A DNA stretch of 64,000 bases from Taeniopygia guttata (taxonomy: Eukaryota; Chordata; Aves; Passeriformes; Estrildidae), in the NCBI RefSeq assembly GCF_048771995.1, contig NC_133032.1, positions 18,925,001 through 18,989,000 of the forward strand. The letters run 5' to 3'. Shown here piece after piece: positions 39,020 through 51,519 of this stretch; within the stretch, counting starts at the first letter, position 1; each line of letters starts with the position of its first letter. The notes under the pieces were generated by a model. That model had not been told where the DNA came from, searched no databases, and was given only the letters and a program-made list of their open reading frames with translations. The position numbers and the translations under genes were made by a program.

Positions 39020-41936
39020 CTGAAACACAAGAAGTTGAAATTATCAAGCATGGGAAATCAGTTACAGTGTTTTGCCGTGTTACACTTTCGTATTCTTCTG
39101 AAGGAAGAACAGAACACTGTAACCAAAATCTAAAACACTGTAAAAACTTTAGAAAAAACATCATTATAGGCATTATTCATACATATATTTAATTAATGAT
39201 TTCCTTTCCCTCATTGTGGGGAACAAACAGTCCAACCACAAAACCCAAAGCAGAATCTCAACCAAGGACAACAAGATAATGTATATAAAATCAAATTTCC
39301 CAACTTTAAAAAACTACAATTAATTTTCAGGTAGCTCATCTGTTTGCTCATTCAGCTGTAAAATAAGTGCAAATAAGATTGTAATTTTGCACAGTCTGTC
39401 TCGTATTACCAAGAATATAATAATTATCTAAATATGTTATGCTACATTTCTGTCAGGACACAGCCATTACCCTGTCATTAGCAGGGCTTCAGTTGAAGAA
39501 AAACATCCAACATGCAATAGCCTGAATAACTACATCCTACCTATAATCTATACCTGGAAACGCTCCTGCTGCTTCTGCCTCCTTACTCTCATGCATTTTT
39601 TATTGCACTGTGAACTGCTATTCACCATGATGAAGCTTTTTTGCTTCACTGACAAATCCACAGGATGCCTGAACTGCAACCTCCTCTTCCTGCCAACACA
39701 AAGTAGGAACTGATATCTGCTTGTAACTTTCTGAGGTCCTACTTCCACAGATCAATTCATATAATTAAGAAACCTAGTTCTGCTCGGAAATACTCTATTC
39801 AAGATATATGCCAATATCAGACAAATTAAAAAGAGACCAAAATGGCTTTGGACTGTACTGGAATTCTCCCTCTAGATACTTCAGAATGCACATAAAGAGA
39901 ACTTTTTTTTCCTGGCACAGGGGAAGTTACCTGAATAAAAACTATAAATGATTTAGGAAAAAAAAAAAAAAAAGAAAACTCAAAAAATCCAGAGAAATCC
40001 AAACAGCCTGAGGTAAAATAGTTATTCGTTTTCATGTTACAACAATGAGCTTCATAACAAAATAAAAACAAGAACTATCATATTATTGTAAACAGAAAAC
40101 AAACATTTAAACAGCTTTTTACTGTCTCTTCCTGTTCCAATGTGTCACAATGTTCATTCCCACCTCTTATCCCAAAATCTCCACACTGAAGTGCAATTTT
40201 GCCAATTATATAGAATTCACACTGCACGTATTAAAGAAGGAAATGAACAACTTTTAGTTCTCTCAGGGAACTGAGTCCCATGACAGCCTGCACTTTGAAC
40301 AACTACTCAAAAAAGCATCCTATTAAAGATTCCTGTATACTTTAGACGAAGATTTGTAGTTATTTGTTGCATAAAATTCAAGAATTATGCAGGCAGTCAT
40401 TTTTGTCTCTCAAACCACTCTGTGGAAGCTTTTTAACTTCGGCACTTTTCTTTATTTTCCTTTTTTCAAGATGTGGAACACATACCTGAATGTTTTTTTT
40501 TCCCCTCCTCCCCAAGTTACATTTCCAAATTATTATAAATGCCTCTTTATTATAATCAATGAAGAAAGTTCAAACCTACACACACTTCATTATCTTCATA
40601 CTTTCACACTGGAACAAAAGTCTGCATCAGCTTACTGACTCTAGGGAACATGTTTCTCTGCTGCTCTGAAAAGATCTATTTATTTAATATGAAAGCATTG
40701 CTTGGCTTTCTGCCACAGTAGTGGCACTGTCCATGGATCAAAAAAGTTCTTTTATTCAGTATTTCCTGGAAGCAAATAAAGCATTCTGTTCAGAGTGGAG
40801 GGAGGTGAGTCAGACCAGTTAGAACAACTGCTGGCAATTCCAAACACCTAGCCTTTGTTCCATAAACTCCTGAAGTGCACAATTACCTCTCTTCTGTGAG
40901 AGCTTTGATAGGTTTCATCTAGAAGCAAACTCTCACCAGAGCAGGTTATCAGAACATACCAGAAAAATGAAAATATTCAGTTTAAAAAACAGGCTTAGCA
41001 TACTTCTCTATTTTTGACGTCCAAAGAGTCTCAGGATAAATGAAACAAAATGTCTTTTTTTAATACTGGAAAGTGAAAGCATTTCAAGAAAGCTGGCATC
41101 TACTTTCCAACGGGAGCTACTAAAGGTGTTTTGAAAAGGTACAGTGCTTTGTATCTTTGCAATGTATTTAGACATACCAAATATATGCAAAGTCTTCAAT
41201 TTGTTGGAGGAAGACAAAATTAAAATTTTCCATCAAGGTCTCAATTTAGAATGAGGAAAGAGTGACTTGTTGCTTAATATTTTACCACTATGTAGCTGAA
41301 AGAAACAGATTCAGTGTCTATTCATCAATAAAAAACCCATTTGGTTTCATTAAACACAGAAAAGCTACTGAAGAAAACCAAAAGCACTGAAGAGAACAGA
41401 TTTCATGAGAAGAAAGTGAAATACTTCAGGAAGTTGCATTTTATCACTTCCAAATCCAAAGACATAACTTTTATGTGCTGAATTGTTACAGATATTAAAC
41501 AAACAAAGAGGTTAAATTTGTTTGCTGAATTTCAGAAATAATCTAGAGTGCTGTGTGCCCACCTAGAATCTACTTTGCCATAATACCATAAAATACCACA
41601 TAGCAAACTGTAGAACTTGTAGTTCTTTTATTTAACGTGTTCCCTGGACACATTCAATACACTTTGAACCTCACTGAACTTGTTTAGAATGACATAGGCT
41701 TCCAGGTTATTAAATCAATATAGCAATGTCAGTCTCCAACAAAGAAAAAATATTATATGAGTTTAGTGTTGCCATCTTCTTGTGGAAATCTTCAAAAGAA
41801 TTCACTTAATATTTTTATTTAAAACCCAAATATTTGAAGGGCATTCCAGTGAAATAGAAAACTCTTCCAATCCACTTGACAAGCAGAAACTAATACTATT
41901 TGTGGAGAAAATTCTCTTACATACAAATATGTATAC

Positions 41937-42008
41937 ATTAAGGAGAGCATGGGAAATTTCATGTATACATACATGAAACATATATATATTAAGGAGAGAA
42001 TGGGAAAT
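41937..42008. repeat. short direct duplication, offset 51 bp
   Basis: The 21-mers at 41937-41957 and 41988-42008 share 20 of 21 bases (ATTAAGGAGAG-mATGGGAAAT). AT-rich palindromic sequence (CATGTATACATACATG) lies between them. This looks like a local tandem duplication. Confidence 0.8.
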
Positions 42009-45000
42009 AGTAAACAAATAGTTCAAAGAAATTACAAAACAGGTAAAAATTGCAAAACAATATTTGAGGCTGCACTCCAATGTGAAATCAAATCACAATT
42101 TAGTAGGCTGCATCCTCCATCATTTCTAGACTTTGGAACGACTGCAAATTACAATGTTTTACTCCACACATCTAAAATTTTGGAAGTTCTTCCAACAACA
42201 AAAACCAAACAAAAACAAACAATGCCCCCAATAAATATACAGAAAAAACTCCAACCAATAAAAAAAGCCAAAATATAAAAAAACTCACACACAATAAATA
42301 CTATGTGAAATTCACCAAAGTGCAAAATTCCTGATGAATGCAAAGTTTTGCCTGCATTTTGTGCAACCTATCTTCACTACCACTGAATTAAAAAAAATAA
42401 ATAAGAACCAATGTCCAGACACTGTTTAAAGCCATTATAAAAGCCTATTAAGGACAGGAGAAGAGGGACAGGTTGACTGGACAAATAGAAGTAAGATGGC
42501 AGAGAGAAGCTCTCCTGCAAGTAACAGGTGTTTTCTTTCTAAGCAACCCAGTAGAAACCACTGCTCCAAAACATTAACAATCTAAACAAATTCAGGCTTA
42601 ATGAGAATTAATATTAATATGTTTATTAATGTCTGTTAGACCTGAAACCTTTAATACTCTCAATACATGGTGCAAGGTCTTGAAATGGCTTAGTCTACTC
42701 ATGAGCATCTGTTGCAAGATTCAAAGAACAACTTCTTTCTTCATTCCTGTAGCATGTACCTCATGTACCTCACAAGAGCATGTAGCTGCTCTGTAAAAAG
42801 AATCTGGTTTCTGTTCCCTGTTCTGCTATGAAATATACATATGGCTTTCAGCAAGTCATTTATCCTCTTTTAGTCTCCATTCAGTTTCTCCATTTAATTC
42901 TCTTTTTACAAGAGTATTGTGATGTTTAATTCATTAATGTTTTTGAAGACTTGAGGGATTAGAAGGAGCTCCACAAATCTGCCTATAAATAACCAAGGAG
43001 CAGATGGGCAGCTAGGTTCAAAACTGTAGCAGCTTGCAAGTCCAAACAATAGCACACATAAGAATAGACATTCTGAAGTACCAAAGGAAAAAAAGCCTCA
43101 AATCACGCAGAATGAAAACATTTTTTCTTTTTAGATCAACTTTTGAATTGCAGACCTTCAAAATGAATGTCTTCATTCTCCAAAGCCAGCACGCAGGCTT
43201 TTTGAGACACTAACTTCAGCCTACAAAGCATTATCCTCTTTTGCCCTGAATCAGCTTAAAACTAGTTCATCTATTCCACACAGAAATAAAATCCACGTGT
43301 AAAAGACAGGGAGAAAGCTGAGTATCACAATTATCTATGCAGATTATTATTTCACCTTCCTTTAAAGCTACATTAAAGGATGTCATCTCTCCCACAGCAA
43401 ACTTGTACAAAGAGAGAACACAAACGAAGGTGTCTCCAGGGCTGATGCCCCAGGGTAATTTAAGAAGCATAAACCTGCCCCAAAAATAAAAAAAGGCTGT
43501 AAATATTTATTAGTTAATGCTTTCTTCAATTAAAAAGCACCTGGAACTCAGCTACTCAGCTGGACAGTTTCAAAATAACAATAAAATCTGATGGAGGAAC
43601 ATCAGCTCACATATGCAAATACAGTGTTTGATTTTTACTCTTTAAGATATGAGCAGCACTAATAAATATTTAACATTAAAGCCCTCAGGAGAAAAGGTAA
43701 CTTCAGATATATAAGGAATATCAAGTTTTTTGCTTTTTCAACCACTTCTGTATTTTTAATTTTTTTCCTATCAGTAAAAACTATCCAGAAAAACCCACAG
43801 AAGTTTTATACTATGTCTGAAGTTGTACACAACAAAAACATTCCTAATCTTCTTTAACCTGCTAATTCACAATAAAGAAGTCAGAAAATAAAAAACACAG
43901 ACTAATTTCACAAGTATGTAAGCTGCTTTGACTCTAAAGGAAGATGCAACCACTCAATGCCATTTCCATTACACATGCACTGTTAGTACTCCAACTCAGC
44001 AACTTGCCATGGCAGCTCAAAGAACACACTGAAAATGTGCTATGGCTTGGGTTAAAGCTGAGGTAAACAGCATGCTTGACCATGATCCAAAGCACATCGT
44101 CACAGCCACAACAAACTTAAGCTTGGAAAAATTCCAATTCCACTCCATTTTCACCTGAAGGTTCAAATCATGTCTTCTAACTAAAGTTAATGATAGAATT
44201 TGTAAGAACTGTCTGTTAACTACTTCCTATATTTAACCCATCTTCCATATTCATTTCCCACCCTTTTCAATCCCTCAGCATTCTGTGAAAAGTGAAATAA
44301 AAAGACAAGCAACAAAAGGAAGCGATGAGCAATATAATGAATAGCAAACCAGCAAATGGAGAACAGGTGAGTGAGAGGTTACGCCATCTGAGAAGAAAAA
44401 GTCATTGTGTGTCTGAGTTCTAACTTTGATCACAGCCAGCTATTCATTTCACACAAAAGCAGAGCTTTTCCTCAGACTTCAAGCAAGTGCCAGAGGGGAA
44501 AAAAGGAAGAGTACCAAGCACAGGAACAATGCAACTCAGGATGCACAATAACACCTGCGTGTGCAGCTGTGAGACAATACCAACAGCTCAGTCTTTCCAG
44601 AGAACAGGGCCAGCCACAGGGCCCTGTGCAGCAACGAGCACACTCCCGAAGAACAACACTCCTTGGACTCACTGGCCACGTTCAGAGAGTGAACTTGCCC
44701 AACCCAAAGGAGCACATGCAGACATTCATAATGATGCTGCAACACGAGACATCCAAGGTGACAGTTAGCTAGAGTTTTCTACCCTGTCCAGCCTCAGCCC
44801 AAGGCACACACACGCTCTATGCTAAGTTATAGCAGTTGTCAGACCTCAGATCTAGAACAGTAGAGAAAATAAGCCACAGGTTTTGGATGCATCTCCATAT
44901 TCCCTTTAGTGCAACATTCCGGTCACATTTTGCCATTCTCTCACATACAATGAGAGACACCATTTACCTTCCTGTAGAACCCTACAGCTTGCCCACCAGC

Positions 45001-46260
45001 ACCAGAAGACCAATCTACCCCATACCCTCCTTCCCTTACAACAAGCAGCCAAACCAGCAGAAATTGCAACCATCTGGTACAGTCCCATCTCTCTTAACAC
45101 TATCAAGTAACCACAGAAGACAGAAGATGATGCAAGTTGAGAAGCTGCTTCTTCCACCACCTTCATAGCAATATGCCAATTGAAATGCTATGTTCAAAGC
45201 ATAGCCAAGACATTTTCTCCTCCTTATCACACTGCGCTAAAACTCATTAAAAGAAAATTTTAATTTTTAGGTCTTAAAATTTCCCTTAGTCAGAAGTCTC
45301 ATGGGAATAGTACAGAATAACATGGATTGCAACTTCTACCATAGAAATACTTCATGAGATTAGGGGGAAGAAAAATAACCGACAGATAGTAAAATAAAAT
45401 TACATAGTCCTCTCCTAGCTCCCTCTTCTTAAAAACAAACAAACAGAAAAACCCACAACAAACAAAAACAAAACAACATACAAGTCAGAAGTGCTTGGAA
45501 AAATAAATACCTTATCACCAGCTCTTTAAGGAACTGTCCAAAACCAGTTTGTGATGAAAGATCAGGAAGCTTCTATGCCTTCAGTACTTCATAAAACGAA
45601 TTAGGACAGTGGGTGGAATGAAGCTGGACAATGCAAGCCATGGGCAGCCAAGTCAAAAGACAAACAGCTGTACTGATGAGTGCAACTGCTGGCAGTCTAG
45701 AACAAATGAAAAACACTTTCCTCTGGGGTGCAAGATTAGAACTTCTTGTTCTTTTTGCAACACTTATATAAGAAAACAATCTACCACTTCATAACAATAC
45801 ACATATTTGGCATTGGTTACAAGTGCATGTGGCTCAGGGCTTCAGGATTCAATTCCCAGCTCAGCATAGTGACACTCCATGGAGTGGAAGCAAAAAGAAA
45901 TGTTCCTCTACACCAAAAGCCATCTCGTACAGCAGACACAAAAGCAGTCATTCTTTTGGAGTGGAGGAAACCGACCACAACAAGATGATAATGAAGACGG
46001 GGCTAATACAAAGTCTGTTTACAAATCTCTAATACTCTGGGTTTGCCACCTGACCAAAAAATTACCAGCTCAAGAGTATGATTTTGTGCAGACCTTGAAA
46101 CACCCTGAACAATTTCGTCTGCCCCAAAAAAAAAAAATTAAAAATTACTGTTGTGTCCTTACTGCACAATATACAAAGTACCCATTATAAGGGTAATAAT
46201 AAAATCCCTTCAATAAGAAATAAATAACTTGAAAATTTTGCTAATGTTAACCAAACATGA

Positions 46261-46293
46261 AAGTACAAGAGACTGAATAAGTACAAGAGACTG
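46261..46293. repeat. perfect 15-bp direct repeat, offset 18 bp
   Basis: AAGTACAAGAGACTG occurs at 46261-46275 and again at 46279-46293, with a 3-bp spacer. Confidence 0.85.
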
Positions 46294-46439
46294 GTAAATA
46301 AATACCTTATTCACGTATTTCAGAAATCCATTAATTCACTGCTCTACAAAGAAAAAAATAATTACCTAAGATGACCTTAAATTAGTGGGTACAGGAGAAA
46401 AAATCCTTAACTTTCATGGATGCCTTCAGTTTTTGTATT

Positions 46440-46479
46440 CAGATCAAAAATTCTGCACTCAGATTAAAAATTCTGAACG
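46440..46479. repeat. 20-bp tandem duplication (two copies)
   Basis: Two adjacent 20-bp units, CAGATCAAAAATTCTGCACT and a diverged second copy with a handful of substitutions, follow each other without a spacer. Confidence 0.75.
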
Positions 46480-47039
46480 TTTCAACTGCAAATCACAAAT
46501 TAAATCAGCCACAGCAACCACCTGCAATAATCACAACACCTCTCCCTCTCTCCTAGCCCCTCAAAATAAAACATGTAGCCTTCCACTACCAATAAATAAA
46601 TCAATAAACTAATACATAAAAGGTCACATGCTTCAGAGAAAATAAGATCAAGCTCTCTCAGCTGCTGCCTGGAACATCTGCATAGATGCAATACTCATAC
46701 ATTTTCCAATGATACTATTGCAAGTGAGAATGTAAAATGAAAGAATTAGCAAACAGAACACCAACAGGAAGAAAACAGACAACCTGCACTGAGGTCTCAA
46801 GTTCAGCCATAGATATCATTTAGTGACCAAAACATCAAGCTAACATCAAACCCATTTATTTTATTATTGGAACACATTTTTGCTTTGGCCTTACTTGGTC
46901 TGGTCAACACTTATCCTTCAGGATACCTCACTAAGAACACATCTCAAATACAACTCTGCTAACATAATAGGAAGTGATCTTGGCCCTGAATTCTTAGGTA
47001 CCTACTACATCTATCTCCCCTGAATTACTGCTTCTGCAA

Positions 47040-47250
47040 AGCCCTAAGTCATACCTTCATCTCCTCTTAACTACTGTAATTTCCTTCTTAATGGGTTCTT
47101 TATGTCCCAGCATTCCAAACTTCAGCTTGTCCAAAATGCAGCAGTTCATCTTCTCACCTGGAAACAGGAAAACAACACTCCAGATTGATTTTCACTTGCT
47201 TCCTTGTTGAGTTTAGCATCTGCTGTAAGGTTATCCTCACTTCAAAAATC
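47040..47250 (+). mobile_element. ancient L2-like LINE relic, C-terminal part of reverse transcriptase
   Basis: Plus-strand reading from 47069 gives NYCNFLLNGFF then KLQLVQNAAVHLLTW. This is the diagnostic C-x-x-L-L-x-G...L-Q-x-V-Q-N-A-A segment of L2-type reverse transcriptases. Just upstream, SHTFISS matches the preceding helix one frame over, which implies a small deletion. Downstream (about 47190-47260), FTCFLVEFSICCKVIL recalls the next conserved block. It has stops and frameshifts and is dead. It lies antisense to SESTD1. Similar pyrimidine-rich sequence continues to about 47510, but its end is unclear. Confidence 0.75.
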
Positions 47251-49356
47251 TCTCACTCTTATTTAGTCTGACGAGCAAAAAGCTTTGCCAACACATTTTT
47301 CTACTTGCTCAATCAAGGTTCCCAACTCTTTCATTCATCTTCCAGCACAAGCTTATCAACACCATCAGAGCAGCAACAATTACCTCGATGCTATTAAAAT
47401 TTCTTTCCTTACTCTCACCCACTACCACAGAGCCCTCTTAAAAGTAGAGTTCACTTTTCTCCAGTCTTATGCTTAAACACTCTCTTACACATCTGCAGCC
47501 ACTCCTCTCCTTGTGAGACACTACCACTACGTGAGGCACAGGAACACAAGCTGCTCTGTGTGCTGCACAGCTAAACAAGGTCATTTAATATACTTTTAAT
47601 TTATGTTATAGTGTCTTTTAAAGACTTTTTAGAAGTCACAAAATGAAAACAAAGTAAAGCAGGTAAGTTAAAGAAAGCATGAGCTAAAGCCTAAGTAAGT
47701 TTCCACAAAAGCAACTGCAAACATGTTCCAGGCAGTATATTCAGCAGTTTCAAAGCTTCATAAGAAGCAAATATAATACAAGAAAATTATACAGATTTAA
47801 TTTTGGAAGAGACCTATCTTACTTACCATTGGTACTGGAATGCAAAACTGTCTGCTATGGTTACAAGTTTGGGCTCCAGATCCTGGGTTCTGTAAATTTA
47901 AATGAAAAAGTATTTGACCATATTTTTTGCTTTTGCTACTCAATCTAAAACTTTATTTCCTTGGAGGTGGAAAACAAGAGTTTCTTACAGCGCTACATGA
48001 TAGGGGAGTCAACATTTCTGTTTTATATTCACAAACACTAGTAAGCTAGGCATTTGAGTTTAGTGGGACAGCAGGAATCCTGCACTTTCTACCAAAACAT
48101 ATGGTAGACATCAACATTGTTTATAGTTAGCAGGCAATGCTCCTGAGGCAGCACCGGAAGCAGTGGGAAAGTAACAAGAACCAGAATCCCTGCAGTATGC
48201 TTTCAATCAGAGGTAACCTACACAAAGTTTTAGGCTAAATTGAAAATACAACAGTGTTAGTAGATTTTTTTTGTGGAGAGGAAGAAGGTATTCCTACAAA
48301 GGTACTCACTGCTATAAAATTTTAAAAGGCAAAGTATGACTTGAGTAAGAAAATAGAAATAGTTCCTCTTTGTATTAGAAGATATGGAATTAACATATAA
48401 GCATCAAATGTTAAACCTCAGCAAGTGTTGTAAGACTCGAATGAAACCTTGTAGTTTATCAAATTCCACCCATGAAATTAAACCCAACAGCAAAACCCTA
48501 AAAGTTCAAATTTGTGTATACTGTGTAAAAAGCAAAGTCAAGATGACAAACACACTTCACTGGTTTTACAGTAAATCTGACAGATCAGTTATTACAGTAA
48601 TCTAACCAACAGCAAATTTTATATTAAAAACACCCTTGTATTAATGGAAGTTTTCTAGTCAGCCTCAAAAAGATGGGAGAGAAGGCAAGAAAACACACCT
48701 ACAGATTGGGAACAAAACTGCAAACAGCAAGTCCTTGAGACAGCTTAAGTACAGACACGCTGGAAATGCTGCAACATCACTTCCAGGGTAGGCTCTGCCT
48801 ACTTTATCAGAAGCTGTCTATTGAAGGTGTTCTGTATTTCCCCACCCATCACCACTAGGGAATAAAGGTGTTCCTCTTTATAATCTATTCCCAAAGATTG
48901 TTAACAGTAAAGCAGCACTGTATTAAAGTTCTTACAGAAATTCCTCTGGTTTCTCTTCCTACTACCACTCTCAAGCAACAACCAACTGAAACTGAACTGA
49001 AATTCACCTGACTCCTTTATTTTGTTGACAGAAAATGACAAAATTATGTGAATTTCCCCTGTTTACATAAGCTTTACTGAGAAGTAAGAATCCATAGTAA
49101 ATTTAGAATTACAGCCTACAATTTAAAAACACATCTATTTCATTATTGTAAATAGTTCTTCTAGGAAAACTGGTGTTACTGATCAATAAACTTCAAACAA
49201 AATACCATCTATTAGCAAAGTACTCCAGGAAAGAGTCAGCTGAGATTATTTTACAGCACTCCTCAAGCAGCAATCAATGACAAAGAATTGTGGAAAATCC
49301 GAAAATCTGCCCCTAAAACTACACTGTAATTACTCTTAGTTTTGGTGGAAGATTTT

Positions 49357-49550
49357 CACAGAATCACAGGATCATTAAGATTGGAAGGGACCTCTGGAGA
49401 TCATCTGTTTGAATGGTTCTATTGGAACCCCATTTGGACACATTCCTGTGTAACTGCTGGGGGTGACCCAGCCTAGGCAGGGGCTTTGATGCCTCCAGAG
49501 AGGAAGACTCCACAATCTCCCTGAGCAGCCTGCTCCAGTGCTCTGCCTCG
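49357..49550 (-). mobile_element. CR1 LINE 3' fragment (sense to SESTD1, intron 1)
   Basis: Typical CR1 3' end in reverse orientation. 'cacagaatcacaggatcatt' is followed by 'ttggaagggacctctggaga', a 'gcaggg' block, 'ctccacaatctccctg' and 'ctgctccagtgctctgcc'. It is 5' truncated. The match fades after about 49550. Confidence 0.9.
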
Positions 49551-50578
49551 TTGCTTTTTTCCCGAAAGAGCTAGGCATGACCAGCAACACAGCAAGCCAT
49601 GGCCTCCCTGAGCAAGCTTCAGTTCTATTCTGTAGTCCACTTTCCCCCTTTTCTCTCTTCAGTTTCTGCTTGGTACAGACAATGGCATTAGGACTATAAA
49701 TGCTCACATTCAAAAAAAGGAGAACCCTTATTAGCAAAGTAATTAATAACTACCAGTAATTCTATAATGTAGTAACAGTATTCATTATTTACTATACACT
49801 TAATCCTAGCAGGCAATGTCACAGAAGGGAGAAAAGGGGGGGAAACCCAGTACTGCCTCATCACAGTGAATTTTAATACATGAACAAAGTCAAGATCCAA
49901 TTGTGAGGACACTGCAGACACTGCAATACTAAAAATGGAGAGGACCAATATTTCCTTTGGGATGCAGAAAGATGAGAGAGTAACAGACAAAAGCATCTAT
50001 TAATACATATCCACATAAACCTCATCAATTTAGCTCACTATAAAACTTACAAAAAGTCAAAAAAATAAAGAACCACTCTTCCCTAATTGTTTCCACTCGT
50101 GCTTCCACAGACTCGTTTAAATTCTTCAACAAAAACAGTTGCTTTAGTGCATTGCCTTCGTACAATTGCCCGGCTAGAAAGCTCTGTCGGGGGTAGCAAG
50201 GGACACTACAATTATGGGGGAGAAGACAAAACTGCTGGACAATAGACCTGTCAAAAATCAAAGGAAGGGTAACCACAGCTATGAGCAACCACGTCTTCAG
50301 CAGTGAATCAGCTTCCCGACCAGGCAGCGCTTCCAGAATCCCAGGAGCGGCCGACGCCGCGGCAGTGACACGGCAGTGACACGGCCGTGACTCGTCCGCA
50401 GCCCCCGCACGGACCGGCGGCCCCGCACGGCCACAATCCCGGCCGGGAGCCGACTGCCGCCCCGCCCGCCTCCGGCGGCCTCCCTGCCGAGCCCCCTGCT
50501 GCCCCGCCGGGCCTGCCGCGACTCCCGCGCCCGCACAAAGGCAAAAGCTCCGCCGCCGGCGGCCGCTCGGGAGCCCCC

Positions 50579-50597
50579 CCGCCGCCGCCGCCGCCGC
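50579..50597. repeat. (CCG)n trinucleotide repeat
   Basis: About six GCC/CCG units in the CpG island, within the first kilobase of the gene but downstream of the proposed exon 1 donor (intronic). Confidence 0.9.
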
Positions 50598-50776
50598 ACC
50601 AACAATGCCCGAACCTGTTGCGCGGGTTCCCCCGGGCCGCACCGACCCGCCGTGCCCCCGGCAGGCCAGCGGCACCCGCCGCGGGGCAGCGAGCGGGGCG
50701 AGCTCGCAGCCGGGGCTGCTCCGCGGCACGGCTCCGCCACCGCCGCCCCGGGGAGAGCCGGAGCCGCCGCCGCACG

Positions 50777-50799
50777 GCGGAGCGGAGCGGAGCGGAGCG
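50777..50799. repeat. (AGCGG)n pentanucleotide repeat
   Basis: Roughly four and a half AGCGG units in the CpG island, in the proximal part of intron 1. Confidence 0.9.
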
Positions 50800-50920
50800 C
50801 CCCGCGGCGCCGGCAGCGCCGCTGCCGCCCGGGAACAAAGCGCGGCCAGGCCGCAGGGCCTGCGCCGCCCTCAGCGGGGCTGGGGCCAGGGCAGAGCCGC
50901 TCCGGAGCGCGGGTACTCAC

Positions 50921-51200
50921 CCGATGCGGCTCTGCGGGTGCCCGGGCCGGGAGGACGCGGGGCAGAGCCTGGACCCGCCCGCTCCGGCCGGGCTGCGGCG
51001 GCTAACCTCGGCCGCCGCGCACCGCCTCGCTCGCCCAGCGGCAGCCCCTGGGGACGGGGGCGGCTCCGAGCCCTCCTCCGTCGGCAAGGAGACGGAGAGC
51101 GCCGGGCGCTGGCGGGCCCGCCCCCGCTCCGCTGCCCTCGCTCAGCGCCGCCCCCGCCGCGGGCGCGGAGCCGCGGTACCGCCCGCCCGCCCCTCGCGGA
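50921..51200 (-). other. SESTD1: SESTD1 exon 1, non-coding (5' end approximate)
   Basis: The 3' boundary is a near-perfect donor, GCATCGG|gtgagtacc, at 50921/50920 inside the CpG island. It is the best minus-strand donor there. The transcription start cannot be read from the sequence. I place it loosely between about 50950 and 51210, just downstream of the GC boxes. The exon is non-coding because the start codon and an in-frame upstream stop lie in exon 2. Confidence 0.65.
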
Positions 51201-51519
51201 GCCGCCCGCCCCGCTCCGCCCCGCCCCGCCGGGAGACAATGCGGCCGTGCCGAGCGCTGCGCCCGGGGCCCGGCCCCGCCCGCCGCAGCTACGGACGGTC
51301 GTGGTAAACACTCAGCGTGGGACCAGCGGCAGTGTCCGGCTGCGGAGTTGACAGCGCTGGCAGCCGCGCTGAGATAACAGCTCTGTGCTCCGCTCTTTGG
51401 AGGTGCGCTGTGCGTGCTGGATGCGCGGCCAGCGGCTCCCCCGTGAACGCTGCCAGTGCCTCGGGCAGGTGTCGGCTGCCCCCGGGGCCGTTCGCCAACG
51501 ACGATTCGGCACTCACGGT

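Larger units (their letters stand above)
39020..50920 (-). other. SESTD1: SESTD1 intron 1 (within the 5' UTR)
   Basis: This 11.9 kb stretch between the CpG-island donor and exon 2 contains no recognisable coding exon of SESTD1. It holds a local 51-bp duplication near 41937-42008, short direct repeats near 46261-46479, an L2-like LINE relic near 47040-47250 and a CR1 tail at 49357-49550. Large first introns often carry enhancers, but I cannot point to one from sequence alone. An additional non-coding exon cannot be excluded. Confidence 0.75.
50330..51310 (-). promoter_or_regulatory. SESTD1: SESTD1 CpG-island promoter
   Basis: A block of about 1 kb, very rich in G+C and in CpG dinucleotides, in an otherwise AT-rich window. 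Overlapping minus-strand GC boxes (GGGGCGG) lie at 51216-51222 and 51221-51227, and I see no TATA box at a sensible distance. This is the expected layout of a broadly expressed TATA-less promoter. Several long open frames run through the island on both strands. They are Arg/Pro/Ala/Gly-rich, the usual by-product of GC-rich DNA, and I do not call them genes. Confidence 0.85.

Noticed and set aside
44407..45230. Cluster of 60-120-codon open frames on both strands in intron 1
   Set aside because: No recognisable domain, overlapping frames on opposite strands, and no splice or promoter context.
50387..51351. Long plus-strand open frames (306 and 248 codons) through the CpG island, and 146-234-codon minus-strand frames overlapping them
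   Set aside because: They are Pro/Arg/Ala/Gly-rich in every frame, overlap each other on both strands and have no domain. Such frames arise automatically where stop codons are rare in GC-rich DNA.
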